64,000 nt of DNA, taken from the NCBI GenBank assembly GCA_021818505.1, contig JAKADX010000011.1, forward strand, positions 53,119-117,118, written 5' to 3'. Below the pieces are notes generated by a model. The model was not told the DNA's origin. It ran no database searches and saw nothing but the letters and a program-made list of their open reading frames with translations. Below, piece after piece: positions 45,176-53,850 of the stretch. Position 1 is the first letter of the stretch; each line of letters opens with the position of its first letter. Position numbers and translations under genes: made by a program. Origin of the DNA: Pseudomonadota bacterium (GTDB lineage: Bacteria; Pseudomonadota; Alphaproteobacteria; Acetobacterales; Acetobacteraceae).

Positions 45176-46504
45176 TCAGGCCCCCGCCATGGTCATGCCT
45201 TCGACACGGATCGTCGGCGCATCGGTGCCGCGACGGAACCGCAGATCGTCGGCCGGGATCAGGTGGGCGAACATGTCCGCCAGATGGCCGGCGATGGTGA
45301 TCTCGGCCACCGGCTCGGCGATCGCGCCGTCGCGGATCATGAAGCCGGCGGCACCGCGGCTGTAGTCGCCAGTGATGCCGTTCACGCCCATGCCCATCAG
45401 TTCAGTGACGTACAGGCCCTCGGCGATGTCCGACATCAGCGCGGCCGGCGACAGCGCGCCCGGCCGCATATAGAGGTTGGTCGCCGAGGGTGCGGGCTGT
45501 CCGCCGGCGCTGCGTACGGCGCGGCCGTTGGTGGGCAGGCCGAGCTGGCGGGCGCTGCGCGCATCCAGCAGCCAGGTCGTCAGCACGCCCTCGCTGACCA
45601 GCGCCAGCTCCGCCCCCGGCACCCCTTCCGCGTCGAAGGGGCGCGAGCGCAGGCCGCGGTGGCGCTGCGGGTCGTCGATGATGTCGATGCCGACCGGAAA
45701 CACGCGGCTGCCGAGCCGGTCCCTCAGGAACGTGGTGCCGCGCGCGACCGAGGCGCCGTTGATCGCGCCGGCCAGATGGCCGAGCAGCGAGGATGCCACG
45801 CGCGGGTCATAGACCACCGGCAGCTTCGCGGTCTTCGGCCGCGTCGGGTTGAGCCGCGCTACCGCCCGCTCCCCGGCGCTGCGGCCGATGCCGGCGGCGT
45901 CCTCCAGGTCGGCCAGATGCACGGCAGTGCTGTAGTCATAGTCGCGCTGCATCGCCGTGCCGCTGCCCGCGAGCGCTGTCGCGGAGACCGAATGGCTGGT
46001 GCGCGCGTAGGATCTGGCGAACCCGTCGGAGGTCACCAGCGCCACCTCGCTGCGGCCGAAGCCGGCGGATGCGCCCTCACTGTTGGTCACCCCAGCAACC
46101 GCCAGCGCGGCTTCTTCGGCCACCCCCGCTCGCGCGATCAGCGCCGCCGCGTCCGGCTCGGCGGGATCGTCGAGGTCGAGCGGCGCCGCATCGACTGCCC
46201 GCCGCTCCGCCGCCAGCCCGGCGAACGGGTCCTCTGGCACCAACCGTGCCATTGCCACCGCGCGGGCGGCCAGTTCGTCGAAGCCCGCGGGATCGACGGC
46301 GGTGGAGGAGACCACGGCGGAACGCAGGCCCACGAATACGCGCAGGCCGAGATCGCGCCCTTCCGAGCGTTCCAGATGCTCGGTGATGCCGAGGCGGCGC
46401 TGCACGGATAGCGCGGTGCCGGCGATCAGCACCGCGTCGGCGGCATCGGCCCCCGCGGCACGGGCTTTCGCGATCAGGTCGGCGAGCAGGTTGAGATCGA
46501 GCAT
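45176..46504 (-). CDS. pmbA: TldD/PmbA family metalloprotease subunit (TldE)
   Basis: A 442-residue PmbA/TldE protein, partner of TldD in a cytosolic metalloprotease that processes modified peptides (microcin B17, CcdA). It has VQRRLGITEHLERSEGRDLGLRVFVGLRSAVVSS in the N-terminal domain, PVVYDPRVASSLLGHLAGAINGASVARGTTFL, and VTELMGMGVNGITGDYSRGAAGFMIRDG, the classical family end block. It carries no HExxH, as expected for the non-catalytic E subunit. It lies 31 bases after the M16 peptidase gene on the minus strand. No tldD is in the window. Confidence 0.88.
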   Translation of the reverse strand: MLDLNLLADLIAKARAAGADAADAVLIAGTALSVQRRLGITEHLERSEGRDLGLRVFVGLRSAVVSSTAVDPAGFDELAARAVAMARLVPEDPFAGLAAERRAVDAAPLDLDDPAEPDAAALIARAGVAEEAALAVAGVTNSEGASAGFGRSEVALVTSDGFARSYARTSHSVSATALAGSGTAMQRDYDYSTAVHLADLEDAAGIGRSAGERAVARLNPTRPKTAKLPVVYDPRVASSLLGHLAGAINGASVARGTTFLRDRLGSRVFPVGIDIIDDPQRHRGLRSRPFDAEGVPGAELALVSEGVLTTWLLDARSARQLGLPTNGRAVRSAGGQPAPSATNLYMRPGALSPAALMSDIAEGLYVTELMGMGVNGITGDYSRGAAGFMIRDGAIAEPVAEITIAGHLADMFAHLIPADDLRFRRGTDAPTIRVEGMTMAGA

Positions 46505-46535
46505 GAGATCGAGGCTGCTTACTTTTAAGGGGCGG

Positions 46536-47810
46536 TCAGGCGGCCAACCGTTCGGCGATCGCCGGCAGGGCCGGGACGTGCTCGGCCGGGCCGAGGGCGG
46601 CGAGGGTGGGCCTCGCGCGGAACTGGTGGGCGGCGGCGCGCTGCACGTCGGCGATGGTCACGGCGTTGATCTTGGCCACCGTCTCCCCGACCGGCACAAT
46701 GCGGCCGAACACCTGCAACTGCCGCGCGAGCTGCTCGCAGCGGCTGCCGGTGCTTTCCAGCGACATCAGCAGCCCGGCCTTCACCTGCGCACGCGCGCGG
46801 GCCAGTTCCGCCTCGTTCACGTCGCGCTGCACCTTGCGCAGTTCCTCCAGCGTCACCGGCACCAGTTCCGCCGCTTCCCGCTCGCCGGTGCCGGCGTAGA
46901 TGCCGAACAATCCGCCGTCCAGCGCCGGGGCCGTGAAGCTGTAGATCGAATAAACGAGGCCCCGTTTCTCCCGGATTTCCTGGAACAGCCGCGAGGACAT
47001 GCCGCCGCCGAGCAGGGTGGAGAGCAGCATCGTGGGGTAATACTCGGGATCGCCGTAGGCGACCGAGGGGAAGCCGAGCACGATATGCACCTGATCGAGG
47101 TCGCGTGCCTCGCGGAACTCGCCACCCTGATAGCGCCCGGGCTCCGCCGCCGGCGCTGGCGCGGTCGGCAGGTCGGCGAAATGTTCGGCGATCAGCGCCA
47201 CCACGCGGTCGTGGTCGAGGTTGCCGGCGGCGGCGACGACGGTGTTGGCGGTGGTGTAGTGGTGCCGCATGTAGCCCATCAGCGCGGTGCGCGGCATCGC
47301 GCGGATCACGCCCTCCCGCCCCAGCGTCGGGCGGCCCATCGGCTGGGCCGGATAGGCGGTTTCCTGGAAATGGTCGAACACGATGTCGTCGGGCGTGTCG
47401 TTGGCCTGCCCGATCTCCTGCAGGATTACCCCGCGCTCGCGCTCCATCTCATCGGGCTCGAAGGTCGAGTGCGTCAGGATGTCGCCGATGATGTCGGCGC
47501 CGAGCGCCAGGTCTTCCTTGAGCAGCTTGACGTAAAAGGCGGTCTGCTCGCGCGCGGTGTAGGCGTTGATGTGGCCGCCCACGGCCTCGATCTCCTCGGC
47601 GATCCGGGCGGCGCTGCGCCGCGCCGTGCCCTTGAAGGCCATGTGTTCGAGGAAGTGCGAGACGCCGTTCTCGGCCTCGGTCTCATTGCGGGTGCCGGCG
47701 GCGACATAGGCGCCCAGCGACACGGTCTCCACCCGCTCCATACGCTCGGTCACGACGGTCAGGCCGGACGGCAGGCGGGTGAGGCGGATCGCCGCCGATG
47801 GTTCGGTCAT
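46536..47810 (-). CDS. M16 family zinc peptidase (mitochondrial processing peptidase-like)
   Basis: A 424-residue insulinase-family protein with an intact inverted zinc motif HFLEH (His52, Glu55, His56) in GVSHFLEHMAFKGT, so it is the catalytic type. It further shows GGHINAYTAREQTAFYVKLL, LLGGGMSSRLFQEIREKRGLVYSI and the two-lobed M16 layout. Alphaproteobacterial relatives resemble the mitochondrial processing peptidase beta subunit. There is no signal peptide. Its ATG overlaps the thrC stop by four bases (ATGA), a thrC-M16 arrangement seen in many alphaproteobacteria. Confidence 0.92.
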   Translation of the reverse strand: MTEPSAAIRLTRLPSGLTVVTERMERVETVSLGAYVAAGTRNETEAENGVSHFLEHMAFKGTARRSAARIAEEIEAVGGHINAYTAREQTAFYVKLLKEDLALGADIIGDILTHSTFEPDEMERERGVILQEIGQANDTPDDIVFDHFQETAYPAQPMGRPTLGREGVIRAMPRTALMGYMRHHYTTANTVVAAAGNLDHDRVVALIAEHFADLPTAPAPAAEPGRYQGGEFREARDLDQVHIVLGFPSVAYGDPEYYPTMLLSTLLGGGMSSRLFQEIREKRGLVYSIYSFTAPALDGGLFGIYAGTGEREAAELVPVTLEELRKVQRDVNEAELARARAQVKAGLLMSLESTGSRCEQLARQLQVFGRIVPVGETVAKINAVTIADVQRAAAHQFRARPTLAALGPAEHVPALPAIAERLAA

Positions 47811-49210
47811 GCAGCATTCCTCTGGACGGTGGCGCGGACCAGCGCCTCGATCGCGGCGAGGTCGCGGGGCGCGCGGGTGTAACGCTCGGGACGGTCATAT
47901 AGGGTGGCCAGACGCGGCGGCAGAGGGGGCCGCTGGCCGATCGCGCGCCCGATCGCGTCGGGGAACTTGGCGGGGTGGGCGGTCGCGACCGCGACCATCG
48001 GCGCGCCGCCGGGGCAGGGATGGGCACGTGCGGCGGCGATGCCGATTGCCGAATGCGGGTCGGCGACGTAGCCCGAGGCCTCGTTCAGGCGGCGGATTTC
48101 CGCCAGCGTCCCCGCGTCGTCCAGGCGGAATGCGTGAAGCAGGCTGCGGGCGCGGTGCCAGACGGCCTCTGTGACACCCATCCGTCCCTCGGTGCGGAAG
48201 CGCGTCATGGCGGCGGTGGTGGCGGCCGGATCGCGGTCCAGCAGTTCGAACAGCAGCCGCTCGAAGTTCGAGCTGACCTGGATGTCCATGCTCGGCGACA
48301 GGCTCGGCTCGACCGCGCGCACGCTCATGTCGTTGGCGTCGAGGAAGCGGAACAGGATGTCGTTGCGGTTGGAGCCGATCACGAGGCGGGCCACCGGCAG
48401 CCCCATGCGGCGGGCGACCCAGGCCGCCAGCACGTTGCCGAAATTGCCGGTGGGCACGGCGAAGGCCACCTCGCGGTCCGGCGCGCCGAGGGCGAGTGCG
48501 GCGGCGACGTAGTACGGCACCTGGGCGGCCACCCGCGCCCAGTTGATCGAGTTGACCGCCGAGAGGTGCAGTTCGCGGCGGAAGTCGCCGTCGGCGAACA
48601 TCGCCTTCACCAGGTCCTGGCAGTCGTCGAAGGTGCCGGCGACGGCGATGTTGCCGACGTTCGGCGCCATCACCGTGGTCATCTGCCGCCGCTGCACCTC
48701 GCTGGTGCGTCCGGCGGGGTGCAGGATCACGACATCGGCGCGCGCCCGCCCGGCGAACGCCTCGATCGCGGCCGAGCCGGTATCGCCGGAGGTGGCGCCG
48801 ATGATGGCGACGCGCGCATCGCGCTCCGTCAGCACATGGTCGAACAGGCGACCGAGCACCTGCATCGCCATGTCCTTGAAGGCGAGCGTCGGCCCGTGGA
48901 ACAACTCAAGCGCGAACAAATTGTGTTCGAGCTGGACGATCGGCGCCACCGCTTCGTGGCCCCAGCCGGCATAGGCGTCGCGCACCAGCGCGGCGAGCGT
49001 CGTGAACGGGATGGCGCCGCCGACGAAGGGCTGCATCACGCGCGCGGCGACCTCGGCATAGGGCCGGCCGCGTAGCGCCCGCCAGTCAGCCGGCCCGAAT
49101 TCCGGCCACGTCTCGGGCACGTAGAGGCCGCCGTCCTCCGCCAGCCCGGCCAGCAGCACGCCGGAGAAGTCGCGCACGGGCGCCTGCCCGCGGGTGGAGA
49201 CGTAGCGCAT
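47807..49210 (-). CDS. thrC: Threonine synthase
   Basis: A 467-residue PLP enzyme converting O-phosphohomoserine to threonine. It begins MRYVSTRGQAPVRDFSGVLLAGLAEDGGLYVPE, has the PLP lysine Lys112 in LELFHGPTLAFKDMAMQ and the phosphate/PLP-binding segment IIGATSGDTGSAAIEAF, and ends in the type seen in proteobacteria and yeast. ATG 49210 is chosen because MRYVSTRG is the family N-terminus; an in-frame GTG lies 12 bases upstream. It is the first gene of thrC-M16-pmbA-Tim44 on the minus strand. Confidence 0.95.
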   Translation of the reverse strand: MRYVSTRGQAPVRDFSGVLLAGLAEDGGLYVPETWPEFGPADWRALRGRPYAEVAARVMQPFVGGAIPFTTLAALVRDAYAGWGHEAVAPIVQLEHNLFALELFHGPTLAFKDMAMQVLGRLFDHVLTERDARVAIIGATSGDTGSAAIEAFAGRARADVVILHPAGRTSEVQRRQMTTVMAPNVGNIAVAGTFDDCQDLVKAMFADGDFRRELHLSAVNSINWARVAAQVPYYVAAALALGAPDREVAFAVPTGNFGNVLAAWVARRMGLPVARLVIGSNRNDILFRFLDANDMSVRAVEPSLSPSMDIQVSSNFERLLFELLDRDPAATTAAMTRFRTEGRMGVTEAVWHRARSLLHAFRLDDAGTLAEIRRLNEASGYVADPHSAIGIAAARAHPCPGGAPMVAVATAHPAKFPDAIGRAIGQRPPLPPRLATLYDRPERYTRAPRDLAAIEALVRATVQRNAA

Positions 49211-49343
49211 TCCGGTAGGCACCCTGACGCTGGTGGATCGTGGGGAGGAGTGATGGGCCGAACCGGCGCGCGGGGCAACCGGCCGCGGCGGACCAATCCC
49301 CCAGCCGCGCAGGCGCGATGCGATCAGACCGCGGCGCGCGGGG

Positions 49344-50303
49344 TCAGTCCAGCCCGGTATCCGCCAGCTTTTCCTTTGCCCCGTTGATCATCGCCATCAT
49401 CGCGCCGAGCGCCGTCTTTGCCTGCTGGTAGACCGTGAAATTCTTCTTGTCCCGGTCGATGTTGCTGTTTTGCAGCTCCCGTGCGCGCTGGGGCGAAACG
49501 GAATCGATGGACGTTTTGAGTTCCTGCGTCAGCTCCACCAGCGTCCTGAGCAGTTGGACCGCCTTCTTCCGGTTGTCTTCCAGATTCACGGATCTTTCGA
49601 TGGGTGAATCGCCTTGCGGCTTGCTGAGGAGCTGGTCGATGTCTTCGGACAGTTTCTTGGCCGATGCGATCCGCGGTCCCAAGCGGCGTGGATCCATCGG
49701 CAGCATGGCCGTTTCCATCGTGCCGGCGGTCGGCGCATGGCCGGCCTTTTTGAGTGCTCGGTCAATGGCGTCATCGGCCTCCTCCTGCTCGGCCTGGGGC
49801 GTCCACTTCGCGTATCTGGTGAAGACACTCTGCGAGTCTGCCTTCAGTTGCTCGAGGACCGCGGCGAGATCGACGGCGTTACCCGCACCCTCTTTCGCTG
49901 CCTTGTCGTAAGTCAGGTTGGGACTCGCCTTGATGTGTTTTTTCTTTTCCTTTTCGGCCTCGGCGTGTGTGTAGTCTGCCAGCGCCTCCAGGTCTTTGCG
50001 GAACGTCGTCACCTCCGCCTGGAATGTCAGTTTCGTGGCGGCGAGGTCCTTGACGAGCGCGTCGATGCCATCCTTGGCTTGCTTGACCTCCCGGTCCTTG
50101 AGGAAATCCTTGAAGCTGTTGCCGGATTGGCCCGCGCGACGCAGAGCCTGGATTCGGTCAATGATGATCTCCGCGCCGGCGTCGATCCGTGCGTTCGTCG
50201 CGCCGTGCTCGGTATCAACCGCATCGTAGCGTTTTTCGAGGCCTTTCCACGACTGGACGAGCTTTTTGAGTTCTGCATTCGCCTTTTTCAGTTCAAACGG
50301 CAT
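49344..50303 (-). CDS. Unrecognised coiled-coil protein
   Basis: A 319-residue Lys/Glu/Ala-rich protein without signal peptide, membrane segment or Cys. Heptad-like helices run through most of it (ELKKANAELKKLVQSWKGLEKRYDAVDTE; LTFQAEVTTFRKDLEALADYTHAEAEKEKKKH; SVNLEDNRKKAVQLLRTLVELTQELKTSIDSV). GGGGGAA precedes ATG 50303. Its amino-acid and base composition (Lys-rich, less GC) differs from neighbours. It stands alone between thrC and the arsenic genes. Possibly a structural or phage/secretion-related helical protein; no function is assigned. Confidence 0.72.
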   Translation of the reverse strand: MPFELKKANAELKKLVQSWKGLEKRYDAVDTEHGATNARIDAGAEIIIDRIQALRRAGQSGNSFKDFLKDREVKQAKDGIDALVKDLAATKLTFQAEVTTFRKDLEALADYTHAEAEKEKKKHIKASPNLTYDKAAKEGAGNAVDLAAVLEQLKADSQSVFTRYAKWTPQAEQEEADDAIDRALKKAGHAPTAGTMETAMLPMDPRRLGPRIASAKKLSEDIDQLLSKPQGDSPIERSVNLEDNRKKAVQLLRTLVELTQELKTSIDSVSPQRARELQNSNIDRDKKNFTVYQQAKTALGAMMAMINGAKEKLADTGLD

Positions 50304-50595
50304 CGTTTCCCCCGACGGTTGACGGACAGCGCGGATTTCGAACGCCAGCGCCGCCGACTAAACGACCGGCACCTATTCATTGCGGCCGCTTTTGCAAGCC
50401 GGTATCGCACCGACTGACGACATCGCAGCTGAATGCAGGGCGGCGAGAGGGGCTGGGCTGTCACGCGGGTCAGCCGAGGCGGTCGCGCGCCTGCCGGGAA
50501 GATTGTCTCAGTCTAGCGGCCCGGCGGATCTCGGCATGCTCATCAAGGACACCGACCGGGACCGCGCGCGCTTGCTTCGCGCGCGCGGACGGCGA

Positions 50596-51414
50596 TCAGG
50601 CCGGCTTGGTGCCCAGCACGGTGACGCTGTGCAATGCCAGCCCGGAGGCGCGCAGTTCGGCGATCCGCCCGGCGGAAAAATACGCCGACAGCACCTCCAC
50701 CGGCAGGTCGATCGGCGTCGATTGGGCGATGTGCGCGCCGGTGAACCCGGCCGCCGCGATCAGCGCCAAATACTCCGTCTGCGGCAGCGCGCCGGCGACG
50801 CAACCGACATACAGCGCCGCGACCTGCCGCACGTCGTCGGGCAGCGTGCCGGAGGCGACGATGTCGGAGATGCAGAACCGCCCGCCCGGCCGCAGCACGC
50901 GGAACATCTCGGCGAAGGCTGGCGCCTTGTCGGGCAGCAGGTTCAGCACGCAGTTGCTGATGATCGCGTCGATGCTGCCGCTCTCGACCGGCAGGTGCTC
51001 GATCTCGCCGAGCCGGAACTCGACATTGGCGAAGCCGAGCTTGCGCGCGTTGGCCCGCGCGCGGGCGATCATGTCGGGGGTCATATCGACACCGATCACC
51101 CGCCCCTCCGCCCCGACCTCATGGCGGGCGATGAACACGTCGTTGCCGGCGCCGGAGCCGAGGTCCAGCACTGTCTCCCCCGGCTGCAGCGCCGCGTGCA
51201 GTGTGGGCACGCCGCAGCCGAGATTGAGGTCCGCCTCGGCCAGCCGCCCGGCCACGCCGGCATAGGCATCGCCGATCACGTTCAGCCCGTCGGGCGCCAT
51301 CTCCGGCCCGCAACACCCGGTGGCCGCGGCGGGCGCGCAGCAACTGCCGGCCTGCCGCGCGATCGCGCCGTAGCGGTCCCGCACCAGCGTCCGTACCGCG
51401 TCGTCGTCCTGCAT
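50596..51414 (-). CDS. arsM: Arsenite S-adenosylmethionine methyltransferase
   Basis: A 272-residue methyltransferase that turns arsenite into methylated, partly volatile arsenicals. The SAM-binding motif is VLDLGSGAG (82-90). The arsenic-binding cysteines fit Cys67 (LNLGCGVP), Cys155 (IISNCVLNLLPDK) and Cys205 (LYVGCVAG), and there is an extra Cys-rich N-terminus (SCCAPAAATGCCGP). The GGAGG-type site before ATG 51414 is strong. It is divergent from arsR over 52 bp with a shared operator-like repeat, so induction by arsenite is expected. Confidence 0.93.
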   Translation of the reverse strand: MQDDDAVRTLVRDRYGAIARQAGSCCAPAAATGCCGPEMAPDGLNVIGDAYAGVAGRLAEADLNLGCGVPTLHAALQPGETVLDLGSGAGNDVFIARHEVGAEGRVIGVDMTPDMIARARANARKLGFANVEFRLGEIEHLPVESGSIDAIISNCVLNLLPDKAPAFAEMFRVLRPGGRFCISDIVASGTLPDDVRQVAALYVGCVAGALPQTEYLALIAAAGFTGAHIAQSTPIDLPVEVLSAYFSAGRIAELRASGLALHSVTVLGTKPA

Positions 51415-51448
51415 CGCTCCCTCCTTCGCCTCTTGCGCCATTCGTGAA

Positions 51449-51464
51449 TTCGAGTATTGTCGAA
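51449..51464. promoter_or_regulatory. ArsR operator candidate in the arsM-arsR divergent promoter
   Basis: TTCGA (51449-51453) and TCGAA (51460-51464) form an inverted repeat with a six-base spacer, within the AT-richer ATTCGAGTATTGTCGAAAC. It ends two bases before the arsR ATG, where repressor binding would block both directions. Confidence 0.55.
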
Positions 51465-51466
51465 AC

Positions 51467-51814
51467 ATGGAATCGAAGCAAGCCCTCTCCTGTCTGGCCG
51501 CCCTTGCCCACGAAACGCGGCTGGCCATCTTCCGGCTGCTGGTGCGGCAGGGGCCGGAGGGAATGGCGGCCGGGGAAATCGCGCAGCATCTCGCGGTGCC
51601 GCCGCCGACGCTCTCCTTTCACCTCAAGGAGCTGGAGCGCGCGGGCCTGATCGACGCCGCGCGCCGGCAGCGGCAGATCATCTACGCCACCGACTTCGCC
51701 GGCACCCGCGCCCTGCTCGACTTCCTCATGCGCGACTGCTGCCAGGGCCATCCGGACCTGTGCGGCGGCGCGGCATCCTGCGCCCCGACCGATATCCTGG
51801 AGGTTGCTTCGTGA
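51467..51814 (+). CDS. arsR: ArsR family arsenic-responsive repressor
   Basis: A 115-residue winged-helix repressor: LAALAHETRLAIFRLLVRQG, then the recognition region GEIAQHLAVPPPTLSFHLKELERAGLIDAARRQRQIIYA. The metalloid-sensing Cys are not in the classical ELCVCDL position; they cluster at the C-terminus (DCCQGHPDLCGG, SC), as in AfArsR-type sensors. No ribosome site precedes the ATG, which lies directly after the operator-like repeat, so the mRNA may be leaderless. It overlaps arsC by four bases (GTGA). Confidence 0.92.
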   Translation: MESKQALSCLAALAHETRLAIFRLLVRQGPEGMAAGEIAQHLAVPPPTLSFHLKELERAGLIDAARRQRQIIYATDFAGTRALLDFLMRDCCQGHPDLCGGAASCAPTDILEVAS

Positions 51815-52245
51815 GCGTGACGATCTATCACAACCCCGCCTGCGGCACCTCGCGCAACGTGCTCGCGCTGATCCGCAACAGCGGCGAGGAGCCGACGGTC
51901 ATCGAGTACCTCAAACACCCGCCGACGCGCGCCGAACTGGTCAGCCTGATCGCGCGCATGGGAATCGCGCCGCGCGCGCTGTTGCGCCGCAAAGGCACGC
52001 CATACGACGAACTCGGGCTGGACGATCCGGCGCTGTCGGATGACGCGTTGATCGACGCGATGATGGCGCATCCGATCCTGATCAACCGCCCGATCGTCGT
52101 GACCCCGCTGGGGGTGAAGCTGTGCCGCCCGTCGGAAACCGTGCTTGACATCTTGCCCGCGCCGCAGCGTGGCGCCTTCGTCAAGGAGGACGGCGAGGTG
52201 GTGGTGGATGCCGGCGGCCGTCGCGTCGCGAGGCCCGCGCCATGA
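51811..52245 (+). CDS. arsC: Arsenate reductase (glutaredoxin-type)
   Basis: A 144-residue ArsC reducing arsenate to arsenite with glutathione/glutaredoxin. The catalytic Cys11 lies in IYHNPACGTSRNVLALI, and the family Arg residues are seen in ILINRPIVVTPLGVKLCRPSE. The start is GTG 51811, inside the arsR stop, with GGAGG seven bases before. The ATGA overlap with acr3 downstream (52242-52245) shows tight coupling of arsR-arsC-acr3. Confidence 0.94.
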   Translation: MSVTIYHNPACGTSRNVLALIRNSGEEPTVIEYLKHPPTRAELVSLIARMGIAPRALLRRKGTPYDELGLDDPALSDDALIDAMMAHPILINRPIVVTPLGVKLCRPSETVLDILPAPQRGAFVKEDGEVVVDAGGRRVARPAP

Positions 52246-53306
52246 GCGTATTCGAGCGATTCCTGACGCTCTGGGTTGCACTCTGCATCGTTGCCGGCAT
52301 TGTGCTCGGGGAGGCGGTACCGGGCCCCTTCCACGCACTCGGCGCGGCGACGGTTGCGCAGGTCAATCTGCCGGTGGCGGTGCTGGTCTGGCTGATGATC
52401 GTGCCGATGCTGCTGAAGATCGACCTCGGCGCGCTGGGGCAGGTGCGGCGCCACTGGCGCGGGATGGCGGCCACGGTCGGCGTCAACTGGCTGGTCAAGC
52501 CGTTCTCGATGGCGCTGCTCGGCTGGCTGTTCATCGGCCATCTGTTCCGCCCGCTGCTGCCGGCCGCGCAGATCGACGGCTACATGGCCGGGCTGATCCT
52601 GCTGGCGGCCGCGCCATGCACGGCGATGGTGTTCGTCTGGTCGAATCTGGTCGATGGCGAGCCGCACTTCACGCTCTCGCAGGTGGCACTCAACGACACC
52701 ATCATGGTCGTCGCCTTCGCGCCGATCGTCGCACTGCTGCTCGGCCTGTCGTCGATCACGGTGCCGTGGAACACGCTGCTGCTGTCGGTCGTGCTCTACA
52801 TCGTCGTGCCGGTCACGGTCGCCCAGCTCTGGCGGCGGTCGCTGCTGGCGCGCGGCGGCCGCGCCGCGCTCGATCGCACGCTGCATATGCTCGCGCCGCT
52901 GTCGCTCTCGGCGTTGCTGCTGACGCTGGTGCTGCTGTTCGGCCTGCAGGGCGAACAGATCACGCGCCAGCCGGAGGTGATCGCCCTGCTGGCGGTGCCG
53001 ATCCTGGTGCAGGTCTATTTCAACGCCGCGCTCGCCTACTGGCTCAATCGCCAGTTGGGCACGGAGTGGTGCGTGGCCGGCCCGTCGGCGCTGATCGGGG
53101 CGAGCAATTTCTTCGAACTCGCGGTGGCGACGGCGATCGCGCTGTTCGGCTTCCAGTCGGGGGCGGCGCTCGCGACCGTGGTGGGTGTGCTGGTGGAGGT
53201 GCCGGTGATGCTCTCAGTGGTGCATCTGGTGCGCCGCACGCGTCCCTGGTACGAGCGCGGGGCCAGAGGCAATCACGCTGGCGCGGCCAGCGCCTTGCGG
53301 TACTGA
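52242..53306 (+). CDS. acr3: ACR3-type arsenite efflux transporter
   Basis: A 354-residue membrane transporter with ten predicted helices. It exports the arsenite made by ArsC. The family Cys126 is conserved in LLAAAPCTAMVFVWSNL, and IGASNFFELAVATAIALFG near the end is the second Acr3 signature. Often labelled arsB in annotations, but the sequence is of the Acr3/BASS type, not ArsB. The last 34 bases overlap the oppositely oriented acetyltransferase gene. Confidence 0.93.
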   Translation: MSVFERFLTLWVALCIVAGIVLGEAVPGPFHALGAATVAQVNLPVAVLVWLMIVPMLLKIDLGALGQVRRHWRGMAATVGVNWLVKPFSMALLGWLFIGHLFRPLLPAAQIDGYMAGLILLAAAPCTAMVFVWSNLVDGEPHFTLSQVALNDTIMVVAFAPIVALLLGLSSITVPWNTLLLSVVLYIVVPVTVAQLWRRSLLARGGRAALDRTLHMLAPLSLSALLLTLVLLFGLQGEQITRQPEVIALLAVPILVQVYFNAALAYWLNRQLGTEWCVAGPSALIGASNFFELAVATAIALFGFQSGAALATVVGVLVEVPVMLSVVHLVRRTRPWYERGARGNHAGAASALRY

Positions 53307-53746
53307 ACGAAGCCGGACCGCTCGGCGATGCGGTCATAAAGTAGCATTGCCTCGCGGTTGGTTTCGTGCGTCAGCCAATAGACGCGCGAGCATCCCGCCG
53401 CCGTGGCGGCGGCATAGACATGCTCGATCAGAAGCCGCCCGACGCCGCGGCCGCGCGCGTCCGGGTTCACGAACAGGTCCTGGAGATAGCAGTAGTCGCC
53501 CACCGTCCAGCAGGAGCGGTGGCGGATGAAATGCACGAGGCCGATGCAGCCTCCGTCGGCGACCGCCACCGCCCCGTCCACCGGCTCGGCAGGGTCGAGC
53601 AGCCGCCGCCAGGTCACCAGGCTGGTCGCATCGGGGATGGTGACGCGATAGAACGCCTGATAGCCGCGCCACAGCGGCAGCCAGGCGTCGTGATCCTCCG
53701 CGCGCAACGGCCGGACCGTGACAGCGGGCGCCGAGGTCTCGGTCAT
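53273..53746 (-). CDS. GNAT family N-acetyltransferase
   Basis: A 157-residue acetyl-CoA-dependent acetyltransferase. Motif A with the acetyl-CoA loop is LQDLFVNPDARGRGVGRLLIEHVYAAA, followed by GCSRVYWLTHETNREAMLLYDRIAERSGFVQYRK (motif B). GGAGG is six bases before ATG 53746. The substrate is unknown. It is convergent with acr3 and overlaps its 3' end by 34 bp. Arsenical-modifying GNAT enzymes exist (ArsN types), but nothing in this sequence singles that out. Confidence 0.87.
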   Translation of the reverse strand: MTETSAPAVTVRPLRAEDHDAWLPLWRGYQAFYRVTIPDATSLVTWRRLLDPAEPVDGAVAVADGGCIGLVHFIRHRSCWTVGDYCYLQDLFVNPDARGRGVGRLLIEHVYAAATAAGCSRVYWLTHETNREAMLLYDRIAERSGFVQYRKALAAPA

Positions 53747-53850
53747 GCGGTTCCTCCGGAGCAGGGCGGGCTGCGGCCGGCAGCATGGCATCGAACGCCG
53801 CCGGTGTGAAACCCCTGCCGGAGCCGCGCGATCCGCGCTAGTGCGGCGCG

